A stretch of 64,000 nt of DNA from Polytrichum commune. Taxonomy: Eukaryota > Streptophyta > Polytrichopsida > Polytrichales > Polytrichaceae. The position numbers and the translations under genes were made by a program. Of the stretch, positions 1 through 11,004 are shown in pieces. Location: assembly GCA_950295325.1 (NCBI GenBank), contig OX485805.1, positions 35,513,501 through 35,577,500 of the forward strand, read 5' to 3'. Position 1 is the first letter of the stretch. Each line of letters begins with the position of its first letter. Under the pieces are notes generated by a model. It was given only the letters and a program-made list of their open reading frames with translations, was not told the origin of the DNA and made no database searches.

Positions 1-56
1 ACACCCTAACATCACCATCTGAAGTCTTCTATTGTGTTTGATGCAGCGTGGAATAC

Positions 57-2208
57 CTGCACACAACTCAAGAGTGGATCCTCGGGCAATGCTCCTGCAA
101 AAGGAATGTTCATTTCTCCAAATAGCTTGCGAAGATTCTCATCTTTCATCTTACTTAGTGGGGTGCGATGTACAATGGCTCCAACCACATCCACATGTTC
201 ACGTCTAAATATCAGGTCACTCAGTCTGGCATTATTAACTACTTGCTTCTCCCATTGCCAATCATCCCAGTTCTTCTCCTTATCTGGCTTCCCACAAGCG
301 ATACCTGAAAAGATGTAGACATGCAACAACCTATTAGTAAGAGATCAAAAAATGTAGGCTAATACACCTAAGATGGTTTACATATTTATCCAATGTCAGT
401 CTCTACAGTATCAAACTTTTTCTTGCTACAGTGGTTGCCTTCATAGATGGCATATGCAAGCTGGTTCTTGTGTCAGGTTTCACAAAAAAGTAGTCAGTGT
501 GACCTGGTCATAAATACCTGCATCAGTGACAAGTAGAGCTGATGACCCCAATGTCTGAGCGAGCTTGGCATTGAGAGTGATTGTGTCGTCACCAGCACCT
601 TTCAGACTCGTTCCCTCAATTACAACAAAGTCATGGTTGGCTTTGCAGGCTTCATAGGCTGAATTCAACACAAACCGGTTCAATCAGACCCTCCACGTAT
701 GCAAAAGTTCAGACCCTGGGAACGTAACAGACTCCTTACACGAAGGATTTAGAAGGTAACGAGATGAAGAACATAATCTTGCAAGTGGACAAAAAACATA
801 CAATGTAGCAGAAGACCACTCACCTTTGAGGACCTCTTCAAGCAGATCATCAATATTGTCATTAGTAACCAATTCATAGGCACGTTCCTGTGTGACCCCT
901 TGCATGCTTGCCAAGTCATCTTTCATCTTGAAAACTTTCTGAATCAATTTGGACCTGGAATACAACCACATTTTCATATCGAGAGACGACACAACTCCAC
1001 AAAACAATTGCTCCGGTACACCTCGCATTTCAGATCGCTACTCTAAAGTTGTTTGAAAATCAAGACCTACATTCAACCATTTATTAAGCTCTACAAGATA
1101 TGTTTGAATGCCACAACGAAAGGTTCTTGGTTTACTCCATACATAAATTATAATACTATCCAAGTGACCAGAGCAATCCAAGTCAGTGGTTTAGAAAACA
1201 AAATCTTCATATTAGAGAAAAATGCACTCATTAAATGTGTGCACAAACACCAAGACCTACATTCAACCATACATTAAGCTCTACAAGATATGTTCCAGAC
1301 TGAAAGGTTATTTAATTACTCCATACATAAATTATAATTCTATCCACATGACCAGAGCAACCCAACAGGGTGCAACAAGCCAATCAAACTCAATGGAGTC
1401 AAAAAAAGGAATCGTCATATTAGACAGAAATGCACTCGTAAAATGTGTGCACAGACATCAAGACCTGCATTCAACCATTCGTTAAGTTCTACAAGATATG
1501 TTTAAGTGCCGTACTGAAAGGTTGTGTAGTTACTCCATACATGAACTATAATGCTTTCCGAGTGACCAGAGCAATTCAACAAGGTAATCCAACAAGTCAT
1601 CTAAGTCAATAGTTTTCTATAAGGAGCCAGCATATTACAGAAAAATGCACTCTTAAAATGTGTGCACAAACATCAAGACCTACATTCAGCCATGCATTAA
1701 GCTTTAGAAGATATGTTTGATTACCAAAACAAAAAGCTGTTTCATTACACCATACAGAAAACATAACCCTATCCAAGTGACCAGACCAACCCACCAGGAT
1801 AACTAAATCCAACAAGCCATCGAAGTCAAAGCTTTCAAGAAAAAAAAGGAATCATTTCTGTATTACACAAGAATGTACGTACAGAATCTCCACAAACAGC
1901 TGAGCTCACCTGTGCCCGCCAATTGTGGTCTGATCAATGGGTCTGAAATAGCCAACACCAGGTTGCAATCTTTCCAGAGCATGCAACAGACCCACGGTCA
2001 CAGCAACCGAGTCACGCCCCACTCCACCAATTGTATGATGCATATAAAGACTGTTAGTATGCGATTCCCGTGAAGTTTCCCATGCGAATTTGTGCACCCC
2101 TGCTTGATTCCTTCCACTCCGCAACCTCACTACGCCATGCTCTTGCAAGCCCGCGATCAATTCCTCGCGAAGAACTCGTCTCGCCTTCTTTCCCAAAGCC
2201 CTCAACAT
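57..2208 (-). CDS. pta: Phosphate acetyltransferase, N-terminal part (gene continues past the left edge)
   Basis: Four in-frame exons are visible on the minus strand: 2208-1910, 954-824, 658-518 and 304-57, all with GT-AG sites, giving 273 residues. Later exons lie outside the window. The encoded part matches the P-loop NTPase-like (AAA_26/BioD-like) N-terminal domain of long phosphate acetyltransferases, which interconvert acetyl-CoA plus phosphate and acetyl phosphate plus CoA. Clues are the nucleotide-loop region at residues 58-70 (GGVGRDSVAV), the strand motif DFVVIEGTSL, and the C-terminal run VDVVGAIVHR then LPEDPLLS, typical of this domain. The loop has Arg where P-loops carry Lys, so nucleotide binding may be lost. 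The first about 50 residues are basic and could be an organelle-targeting peptide. The catalytic PTA domain is not in the window, so a stand-alone AAA_26 protein cannot be excluded. Confidence 0.72.
1061..1880. repeat. Tandem repeat in phosphate acetyltransferase intron 1
   Basis: About four diverged copies of a roughly 190-214 bp unit. The landmark CAAGACCTACATTCAACC starts at 1061, 1251, 1459 (one change) and 1673 (one change). Each copy also carries a TGTGTGCACA(A/G)AC motif and a TACTCCATACAT motif. The array fills most of the first intron. Confidence 0.85.
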
Positions 2209-2216
2209 AGCGTCAC

Positions 2217-2925
2217 TCTGATTTTTAATCCTACTCTCTTCTCTCTATACGGTGATCTTAATCGCTCAAATTAATGCTGCCAACATAACAGAGTGCACAA
2301 TCCTCATAACCTAGTCGCTCATTCTGCATCCAAACTCCTGTCTCTGAAAAATGGCAGGCGTCAACAACTATGAGCAACCATTGTAAACCCTATCAATTGC
2401 CCATTTCGCCTCGAAATTCAACGCATCTGTTCTGTTCTTGGATGTGTCCCTTTACAAAGAAAGCTTGGATGCAGGAAGCCACTCTAAGGAGAGCTTAGTT
2501 CCAGCTTCTTTCCAAAATGAGGTCAAAACATTTCAAAATCTGAAAGGCAGTCAACAACAACCACACATAAGTATGAATTTAGTACTACTCTCTTCTCTCT
2601 ATACGGTGGTTATAATTGCTCAAATTGACGCTGCCGACGAAACAGAATGCACAATCTTCACAACCTAGTCGCTCATTCTGCATCCAAATTCCTCCCTCTG
2701 AGGAACGGAAAGCGTCAATTTCTGTAAGCAACCATTGTAAACCCTATCAATTGCACGTTTCGCCCCGAAATTTCAAGGCATCTGTTCCCTTTAAGCAAGA
2801 AAGTTCGGATGCAAGAAGCAATTCCGAGGAGAGCTTAGTTCCAGCTTCTTTTCCCAATTGAGGTTAAAGCTTTCCAATGTGAAAGGCAGCGAACAACAAC
2901 AACTATACACATCAGTAGAAACGAA
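2217..2925. repeat. About 354-bp direct duplication just upstream of the phosphate acetyltransferase start
   Basis: The segment beginning near 2217 recurs with an offset of about 354 bp; for example CTACTCTCTTCTCTCTATAC starts at 2231 and again at 2585. Further shared landmarks are the strings around CCTAGTCGCTCATTCTGCAT, AACCATTGTAAACCCTATCA and GAGAGCTTAGTTCCAGCTTC. The first copy abuts the ATG at 2208 on the minus strand, so the duplicated DNA is presumably 5' UTR and promoter. Short open frames inside it are not convincing genes. Confidence 0.8.
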
Positions 2926-5535
2926 GATCCTACTTGCGCACCTCCGTAGGTATGATCGAAACACACGGCGATGCCAGGGAAAGACGGGGCAAAGGAAAGA
3001 GCCTCCGATACAAGAGTGTGTGATTTTGATGACGAGTGGAATATGACGTGTCAGCCAGCCGTGCAAATGTAGAGTAGGTATCATGAGGATATTATAATAA
3101 CCAATATTAAGTGCATGCCAAGTCATTGTGTAATTGGCTAATCTATAACAGTGTTCAGTATGAATGTGGGGGAATATTCCGCAGAATATTGTCAGTCCCA
3201 CATAACATTGTTATGGATTTGAATAATGTTATGTCTGAAGGACATGCATTGTTTCTAAAATGCTTTGGTGGAGATTAAGGACAACGTACGATTTTTATTG
3301 CAGTTGCCATGGATGGGGTCTACATAATATTATTTAGATCCATAACAGTGTTACATGGGATTGACAATAATTCATAGAATATTCTCCATTTTTTTTGGAT
3401 GTGGGGAATATTTGGGAATATTATGTGGAATATTGTTTAGTACAATTTGTTATGTACAACTTTTTTTTTTGGTAACCCAACTCCATATAAGGTCTCTAAA
3501 TCATGTTTATAATATATATGTGATTCAAGCTGAAACCCCTTGACTTTCAGGTGTTAAGTTATTTTTTAAAGAACTTGGATTTATTTTCTTTTAGTTTTAA
3601 GAATAAGATTACCTTTTGTTGGCATGAAGACAACTTATTCTTCATTTCATTATTGGCTTTGTAAATTAGAGAACTTTCCTATAGCCTTGCTTTGTAAACA
3701 TGCCACGGGTTCACATGCAAGCTCACAGCTATAATTAAGGTGAAGCATCCCTCATTCAAGCCAGCTTCGTAGGTTGTCTGTGTGTAGATTAGAAAAATAG
3801 GTCAAAGGGAATTATTACATACGAGTGTACACCTCATTTTCCAACAAAAAAATGCTTTGAAATATAGATGTAGGTTGGAGGTTACCTTTGAATAGAAATT
3901 TTGACTCTCAAATTATGTGCAATTAGATTGCCTTCGTGAATAAGGTGCCTCCTTACCCATTTGAATAGCAACCACAACAAATAAATAAATAAATTACTAA
4001 TATCTTGATACTATGGTAATTAATATCCACACCCTAACAATAAATTAGTGTGGGCCAACCAAATGCGACATATCATTGTAGCTTCAAAGACCATTAATTA
4101 CTCTAACACAATCCATTTAGAATGGATGAATCACAAACCTATAGGGGGGCAAGTTTTTAATATGAATGGATGAGAGGCATGTCCGTATGCAACAATCCCG
4201 TCTCACCAAGAAAAAAAACTTCAAGTATATTTTTTACATAAGCAAATTTTGCAATTGATTCCGTGATGGTTTCAATGTTTACACATATGCTCAATATTTA
4301 CAATCATGCTGGAAACAAGTGACTTTACTGTAGAAAATGACAACAACATAACTAACCCGGTCAAGTTTGGAGAGAGGGAATTATGGCATACAAGCATACC
4401 TCTCATTCATCCAAACATAAAAGCCCTAAAACAGTATGCAACTCAAAGGCTACTATTTTTATTAGTTGGTTCAACACTTGAATTAACTTCGAAGACCTTG
4501 TATTAGTCTAGTCTAGCTCCTTTGTTACAAATTGGCAACAAACATGTAGGGGTCAAGGCTTTATGTTGGATGGACGAGAGGTACGCTCGTGTGCCATAAT
4601 TGCCTCTCTATGTTAAGTTTTTAGTGTCCTAAATACTGGAGAGAGGGAATGAACGTATACTAGAAAGAGGGAATTAACGGATACTTGGAGAGAGGGGTTC
4701 ATCTCAAATGACCTCGAGCAATGTTCAAGATTGCAGTCTTCAATGCCCTTCAAATGCAATTTGGCCCTTCAAAATACACCTCTCTCAAAACAACCCTTCA
4801 AAACACAACTCCAATTTGAAAATGAAGATGTCGCTTAAAGTCCTCAATAGAATGTGCCCGGTACAAGAACCAACAAGCGTACGACATTGTCAATGCAAGA
4901 ATTAGAGTTAGACGGTTGATTCTTAATTCTTCACATTGTACTAGAAACATGTACCATATAATTCACGCACAAGTTTAATATGAGTTTTGTATTTCATTTC
5001 TATGTTCTTGGATTGACGTCTTGGATTTGAACCAACCCTTCGACTGAAGCGCTGAAATTTGAGAGCCCTTCATAATGAAACTCATATGAGGGCTTCAATC
5101 TTGAACACTGACCTCGAGTACACTAATTTAGGGTCTTTGAAACTAACTCCGGTGTCAAATCAACTTCAAAAAGCAACCTCTAGGATGCACACTATTTCAA
5201 AGCTTTACCTTGGATGAATCTCTCTCTCTCTTTTAACTACTTTTTCCTTATTTGCAACTCAAGTCACGATCCGAGAATGAAGTGAAGAATCGTACCAAAA
5301 GTTGGAAAGGGCCGGTAGGGGGGTGACTCATGTCAAGTGGATGAGCCAACACATGGAATGAAAGGGGGTGTGGGGTCATACTGGGGGAGGTGGGTGGCTC
5401 AATGGCACAAGAGAACCCCCCCCCCCCCCAAAACATATGGGACACCACACATGCACTCTTTGCTACAAACTCCGGCCCCACCTATTCTTGTGCACACAAT
5501 CATGCATGCCCCCTTCCCACTTGATCGACTTTAGG
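2926..5535. other. Gene-free AT-rich intergenic DNA
   Basis: I see no convincing coding region. The stretch holds an inverted-repeat element (about 3,180-3,370), two related blocks around 4,160-4,420 and 4,560-4,690 sharing wording such as GAGAGAGGGAAT and GGATG(A/G)(A/G)(C/G)GAGAGG, and a CCCC tract at 5,409-5,421. Confidence 0.6.
3180..3370. repeat. Small inverted-repeat (MITE-like) element
   Basis: The block around 3,195-3,236 (TCAGTCCCACATAACATTG then TTATGGATTTGAATAATG) reappears as an approximate reverse complement around 3,322-3,366 (ACATAATATTATTTAGATCC then ATAACAGTGTTACATGGGA). The same arm sequence forms another element at 20,076-20,231 and a weak copy near 31,165-31,220, so this is a dispersed family. 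Confidence 0.65.
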
Positions 5536-5538
5536 TAA

Positions 5539-6519
5539 GGGCCGCTTCACACTATGGCCGTCGAAGTCAAGAGGCAATGGGATTGATGAGTGGCCAAACT
5601 TTGTTGGCTCTATATGTAGGACAGAGACTATGCATCAACTTCTTTGTTTCAAGAGCAAATTTTCTAACCACTTTGTGTTCACACTTGGACGTTTCTTGTT
5701 CTTGTTATTTTTGGTCCATTGTATTTAATGTGGATGTTATCTATGGTTTATATATATATATACATAAGTGCTCCCTAAAATGCATTGAAAGAAATCTAAT
5801 TAACTATAGTTATTTCGGTAGTTCTTGATTATTTATTTTAAAATTTTCGGGTGATAAATGAGTAGCTTCAATCCTTGACCCGTATTTGAGAAGAAGGTGC
5901 ACAAAATCCAAGAAAGGTTTGGTATAGTGAATAGCCATGAATTGGCATGAGCAAAGTGGACAACTACAATTGTAGTCTTTTGTAATAAAGAACAGAGCCT
6001 CACGGTTCTACCGTTTTCTCGTTGAGAGTCCAAAGAAATGGGCTGAAAATATATAGCCAATAAAATATAGGAATTGGAGCCTTTGGCCAGGTATAGTGTG
6101 AAGTCTCCAAAGGCCAAGCCCAAAGTCCAAACCTTTTGCCTGAATTCCTACGGTCTCTCAACTTGGACGGCCACAGTGTGAAGCCTCCAAAGGCCAAGGC
6201 CAAGCCCAAAGGAGCATCCCACTTTATTCCTTGCTTGAAACAACCCCTCCAATCTAACGGCCAAGATCTTGTCAATGATTGTTTTTTTAATGAAAAAAAA
6301 CCGACGGCCTCTCGACCATAGTTTGGGTTTCCATTCCTGTCCGACCCAAACTTCCCTCAAGAGTCCGTCGACTTCTTCAAAAAGTAATCATTTAAATTGC
6401 AATGGCCTTTGGACTTTGGCCTTAGTGTAAGGGTCGAGAGGCTGAACTCTGAATTTCTTGCAATCTGATTGGTGGAAATTGACAGCCTCTTGATCTTTGG
6501 CCATAGTATGAAGCGCCCC
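5539..6519. mobile_element. PIF/Harbinger-type non-autonomous DNA transposon, copy A
   Basis: The left end GGGCCGCTTCACACTATGGC and the reverse complement of the right end (GGGGCGCTTCATACTATGGC) form a terminal inverted repeat. TAA flanks both ends (5536-5538 and 6520-6522), a 3-bp target duplication typical of PIF/Harbinger. Length is 981 bp. It aligns with the copy at 31,918-32,403 but carries about 400 extra bp (roughly 5,602-6,020) after the shared CCAAACTTTGTT. No transposase is visible. Confidence 0.8.
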
Positions 6520-6522
6520 TAA

Positions 6523-7329
6523 GACTAAAAGTTGGTTCTAAAAACACGGCCTTCACACCATCGACATTATCTAGTCCCGAGCCTCGTTGGCAAATGATGT
6601 GGCATGGCTTAAAAGTGGAGGTTTTAAGCCCCAAGCACTAACCCTCCCATAGGTACCCAAACATGAGGCAAGAATGTAGGACCTTTAAAAGTGTCGCCTC
6701 CCACCCTTGTGATTGGTTGTTTTTTAGTCTTAGCTACGAGGGCACGAGGAGCTCCATTAACAAAAACCGATGGTAAGATAGGTGAGTAGTAAGGCATTTG
6801 GGGATGGGACAAAAACTACCCAACTTTCATTGCTTGGTAGATAAAACAATGAACACGTGTGAAAGCTACTGAACTAAAACCTACTTGGAAAATCTTTGGA
6901 GCAAGTTCTTGTAGGTGCATTGGGATAGCCGGATGCCTCCACTATAACTGAGGGAGCTTTACCCGGTTTTTAGGAAATACTTTGGTTATTTGGTAAAGTC
7001 GGGTGGGAAGGGGGCATCAATATGTTAACTTAGCACTAGAGTCGAGGCACCCATAACCGATCCCTTAAGACACTTTGTGCCAGACCTGGAGAAGTATAAG
7101 GTGGTGCAATTTTTATTCTATTTTTCCATGCACGAAGATAGAAATTAGGAGGATTGCAACTTTTTGAGTAATTTTATTCCTTAAATTGAATTTTTTGTGA
7201 ATTTTTGAAGTCAAAAGTTGGCCCAAACATATTGCCAATGTCTAGAGTTTGTCATAATCGCTCGTTTTATCCACTCACTCCTCCTCACTTTAGCACTCAA
7301 AACTAGGACATGTGTCATGACACTATTGG
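6523..7329. other. Intergenic DNA without recognisable genes
   Basis: Nothing beyond short open frames lacking family features. It separates two transposon-derived blocks. Confidence 0.5.
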
Positions 7330-7722
7330 TTTCGGCCTGGTCGAAATTCAATCCTAGCCTTATCAAAATTTAAAAAAAAATCAAGTTTGAATGTTCTCTT
7401 GTCTTCTCTTGTCTTCACTTCTCTTCACTTCCCAAAAAAAATTTCATTAAAAATTTATTATAACAACAATTCTTCGCAATGGGCCCCTGCTTTTTTTCTA
7501 CCATAGGACATCTTTTGCCTCTCCCACCACAAAACCTCTTGGACCATGTTAGTGAATCAATGTAGGCCTTAAAATATGTCTTTTGGGGACCTTGAACTTC
7601 ATGGTCACTCTAACATTTTTCTCCTTGCTATAAACCAAAGTGGCTATGGGACGAGTTCAATAGCCAATCACAAATTTTACAAGGCCTCGGGACGACTTCA
7701 TGGTCCATGATGTAAACAACCC
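7330..7722. repeat. Truncated copy of the transposon family seen at 23,490-24,048
   Basis: From the TTGTCTTCTCTTGTCTTCA region (about 7,395) to TGATGTAAACAACCCCTTAG (7,722) the order of words matches 23,745-24,052: CAATGGGCCC/CCATGGGCCC, GCCTCTCCCAC, TTGGACCATGT, ATGTCTTTTGG, CTTGAACT, and the terminal CTTCATG(G/A)TCCATG(A/G)TGTAAACAA. The right end is intact; no matching left inverted repeat is seen, so the left part seems lost. Confidence 0.7.
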
Positions 7723-7929
7723 CTTAGTATTATTGGGCCTTGTTGGTAACTAAAGAAGGATTTCAATAGATTTTTGCAGACCGTAGATTTTGGACAATAC
7801 ATATGTATAAGCTATGAAGTTTTAGTGTTGATGATAAACAAATCCAAATGCGACCCTAGATTCCAACAATGTTCCTATTTAAAGAAAGAATCTATAGGGG
7901 TTGCATTTGCTAAAGGTCACAATCAAGTA

Positions 7930-8371
7930 CAGTAATCTCCCACTTAAGTATGCACCTGCTTAAATATGGAATTTTTTTGACAAAAATCAGGGTTCATACT
8001 GTATTGTTTGAACATGCCATGCAAAGTCATTTGTCACAAATGCAGTAATTTTTTACGCTTGACGTTCAATGTCAGTTTGTTAACGTTTTGCTGAAACATC
8101 TCAAACGATCATCGTAATTCATCATACATTTGTCCAACTTCTGTTTGAACATTAATGCAAAGCAATTGGTCGTCGATGTCGAGGACAATGTTGTGTAGAG
8201 CTTCAAAGCCTTTGGAGTCTGTAGCACTTTCAGATTCGGTCAAGCAAGTTGCCTCATGTTTCATCCGTTTCTCATTGCGATTCATCGAATCAGAGGGTCT
8301 AGAAAATGATATGAGTAAAGTGCGCACCAACGGCTCTTGTTCAAAGTGTGTACTTAAGCGGGAGATTACTG
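7930..8371. mobile_element. Pogo/Tigger-like MITE
   Basis: The left end CAGTAATCTCCCACTTAAGT (from 7930) and the reverse complement of the right end (CAGTAATCTCCCGCTTAAGT, ending at 8371) are terminal inverted repeats with one difference. Left flank is TA, the target expected for the Tc1/mariner superfamily; right flank is CA, so the duplication is imperfect. CAGTA ends resemble plant pogo-like (Lemi1/Emigrant type) elements. A 101-residue open frame on the minus strand (8414-8109) covers much of the inside and may be a transposase remnant, but I see no catalytic motif. Confidence 0.72.
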
Positions 8372-8679
8372 CACATGTAGTCACCAAAATGCTTCTAATG
8401 AATCGATGATTCATTTTTTCATAAAAAGGAGTTATATGCTTGAATGGAAGATTTTAAGAGGAAGTTATCGATCATGTCATTTGTGCCTAAATTAGAACAT
8501 ATTCAAATTTTGAAATGTTGGTTTTGAAATTGCTTAGAAGTGTTTTTCATTCGTAAATAGATCACCATCCAAATCATCTAGGTATTTACTTACACTTCTC
8601 AGAAATTTATGACGGGTTCTGGAATTTATGGTCTTAAAATGGCTTATCATGCAAAACGTACACTATGTATTGTATTTTA

Positions 8680-9010
8680 GTGTCACCAATTCTACTTGTC
8701 TTGCTTAATACTAATATAATAAACAACCCCTATAGTATCACTAAATGTAAACCCAACATCATTTGTCATTTCTTGTAAGAAAAATTAGGGCATCATATAT
8801 TTACAATGTTGCAATTACTATCACTTACTAAGTGATTTCTCATCCAAACTTCAATCACCCATGACACTACGGAATTGTTAGGATGCAAAATATACCAAAC
8901 TTTGTTTCCACAATTGGCATGGACTTCATTCAAATTTCAATCATCCATGACAATTGTTGTGAACTTAACCATAAGAAGTGTCATTACGAAAGTTACCATA
9001 AAATAACATA
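8680..9010. repeat. Dispersed repeat family R1, copy 1
   Basis: Homologous to 30,717-31,060 and 41,497-41,830. Shared words in the same order include TTTAGT(G/A)TCACC, TTGTCTTGC, AACATCATTTGTCATT, TTGCAATTACTATCACTTAC and GAATTGTTAGGATG. No coding potential is seen. I could not define inverted ends. Confidence 0.75.
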
Positions 9011-9667
9011 TGTCACTAAATACAGTCTTTAGTGTAATTCCCAAGTATAGTAGACTAAAAAGGATATTTAGTGTTTGATACACTAAATACGAATGCATAC
9101 ACTAAATGTCAATAACCCTATGAAAGTAAGTAACATTAAATGTAAACTCAAACACTAAATATCAACTATGGTAATATGTGGAAGTTACATGTTTGAATTT
9201 AGTGTTAGTAAGGATATGAAAAAAAAAATAACAATTATTGATAAAAGGAGAGAGATAAGCAAGAAGGTAAGCAAGAAGGTGGGGCGCCAACCCTAAAATC
9301 ACAAGTCCAATGAAATCTATGCTTCACAGGAAGGGATGTGGCAACATGGAAGGCAACGACTAACACTAATTGTCAAGGAATTGAAAATTAGTGTTGAGCA
9401 GGTAGGGTGGTAACAACATTGAATATAATCAAACACTAAATATCTTTTTAAGTGTAGTGCTTGCAAATTAGCTTGTAGAAACGCTGCCCCCGGGTCATTT
9501 GTGTGTTGCAGTACTTGCGATGGGGTTCTCAATCCTCAAAGACTCACATGGCCAACGTTTCATGATTGTGATGGTCTGAAGGTGCTGGTTGATCTGTCCA
9601 GTTGGATGTACACTAAATGTTGCATTTAGTAGTTTCATACGGTATTTTATGTCATTGTGGTAACTTA

Positions 9668-9857
9668 TCTCATGACACTTCTTATGAATAAGTTTACAAA
9701 TACCTGTTTTTATTAATCGTTCTTGTGATCCAATTATGATCCAATACCCCTGGATCTTCTAATCTCATGACACTTCTTATGAATGAGTTTACAAATACCT
9801 GTTTTCATTGATCATTCTTAAGATCCAATTATGATCCAATACTCCTGGATCTTCTAC
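9668..9857. repeat. 95-bp direct duplication
   Basis: Two adjacent copies: CATGACACTTCTTATGAA starts at 9671 and 9766, and CCAATTATGATCCAATAC then CCTGGATCTTCTA recur at the same spacing. Confidence 0.85.
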
Positions 9858-11004
9858 CAATCTATTTCCAACAAAAAACAATCATGGGATAGGATTGCTC
9901 ATATAGTTTCACAACCTGTTCTCCAAAACGTAATCACAAGGTTCCAAGTTGCCTTCATTTAGGTTACAACGCTTCAGATTATAAATTTCTTATGGCACGA
10001 GTTTCCAACCTGGTGAATGATGATCCAGGAACCTAATTTTCAAGATTTGCCACACTCCTCGGTGCTTCGCAGCTGAGACGATATCAAAGTCATGTTATTC
10101 AAGGCACCAAAAATAAAGTTGCAATGATGATGTGTATCCATCAAGACACTTCAGAATACAATTTGCTGAATGAGTGCATCATTTCCTTGAAGTGCTCCAG
10201 GCACTGACTCTGTTGCATAGAAACTAAGAAAAACGGAGTGCACTGGTACACTTTCAATACACAGGATTAGTACCAAAGGCAGCCAATGGATCACTCATCC
10301 AACATTGTTTCTTACAATTTTGTTCTGTCCGATTCTCAGTGTCCATTAAGGTACGAATCTAGCATGTAGGAGAAGAGTAATTTCCAGAAGTTGCCTCAAA
10401 CTCATATTAACTCATACAAGGCCATACAAGGCCTTCTTACTTGCTCCGTGAACTATACGGATCTTGTGAAACCCCACTACAATTTGAATGGGCTTGGGAC
10501 TAGTAAACTGTAGCTCTAGCCTTTTAATCTGGTGAGAACCAGGTTCTAATCAATGTCCACTTACAAACTTGGTATCCACAAATGGGACTACACAAGTCAA
10601 ATTGATGAATCTAGAAGGGAAGTGTGTCTTGGCCTATATTCTAGTGGTTGGCACAAGAATTTGTGTGGAGAATAGAAACAGATAAGATAGTGTGGTGAAT
10701 AGATTCACAGATGAGCCAAGTCTATAACACTGGTCAAATCCAGTTTCTCATTACTGGAATGCTATCTTACACAAGACGAAACGAGGTGAAGGTGAGCGTC
10801 TTGGGTACCTTAAAGAGCAGTTGATTCACTCAGTAGAGTACCTTTTCGTGGCCGGGTAGACCCTTCTTTATCAATATACTTTTCAACAGCCTCACACATT
10901 TTTCCATTGGTGATGGCTCGCGGTGATCCTCCTTCAGCTTGTTTTATATGGCTAATTGGAGAAAACCTCAAATTGATCATTGGAAAAGCAGCTACTCGAA
11001 AATG

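Larger units (their letters stand above)
8372..11004. other. Intergenic region downstream of the alpha-galactosidase gene, mostly repeats
   Basis: It contains a dispersed repeat copy (about 8,680-9,010), a 95-bp tandem duplication (9,668-9,857) and many TTTAGTGT / CACTAAAT words between 9,000 and 9,650. From about 9,880 to 11,004 the composition looks like 3' flanking sequence of the minus-strand gene; I found no second gene there. Confidence 0.5.

Noticed and set aside
10860..11000. Minus-strand protein-like text (AITNGKMCEAVEKYIDKEG) 3' of the alpha-galactosidase stop
   Set aside because: Short, out of frame with the gene and unrecognised; treated as 3' flank.
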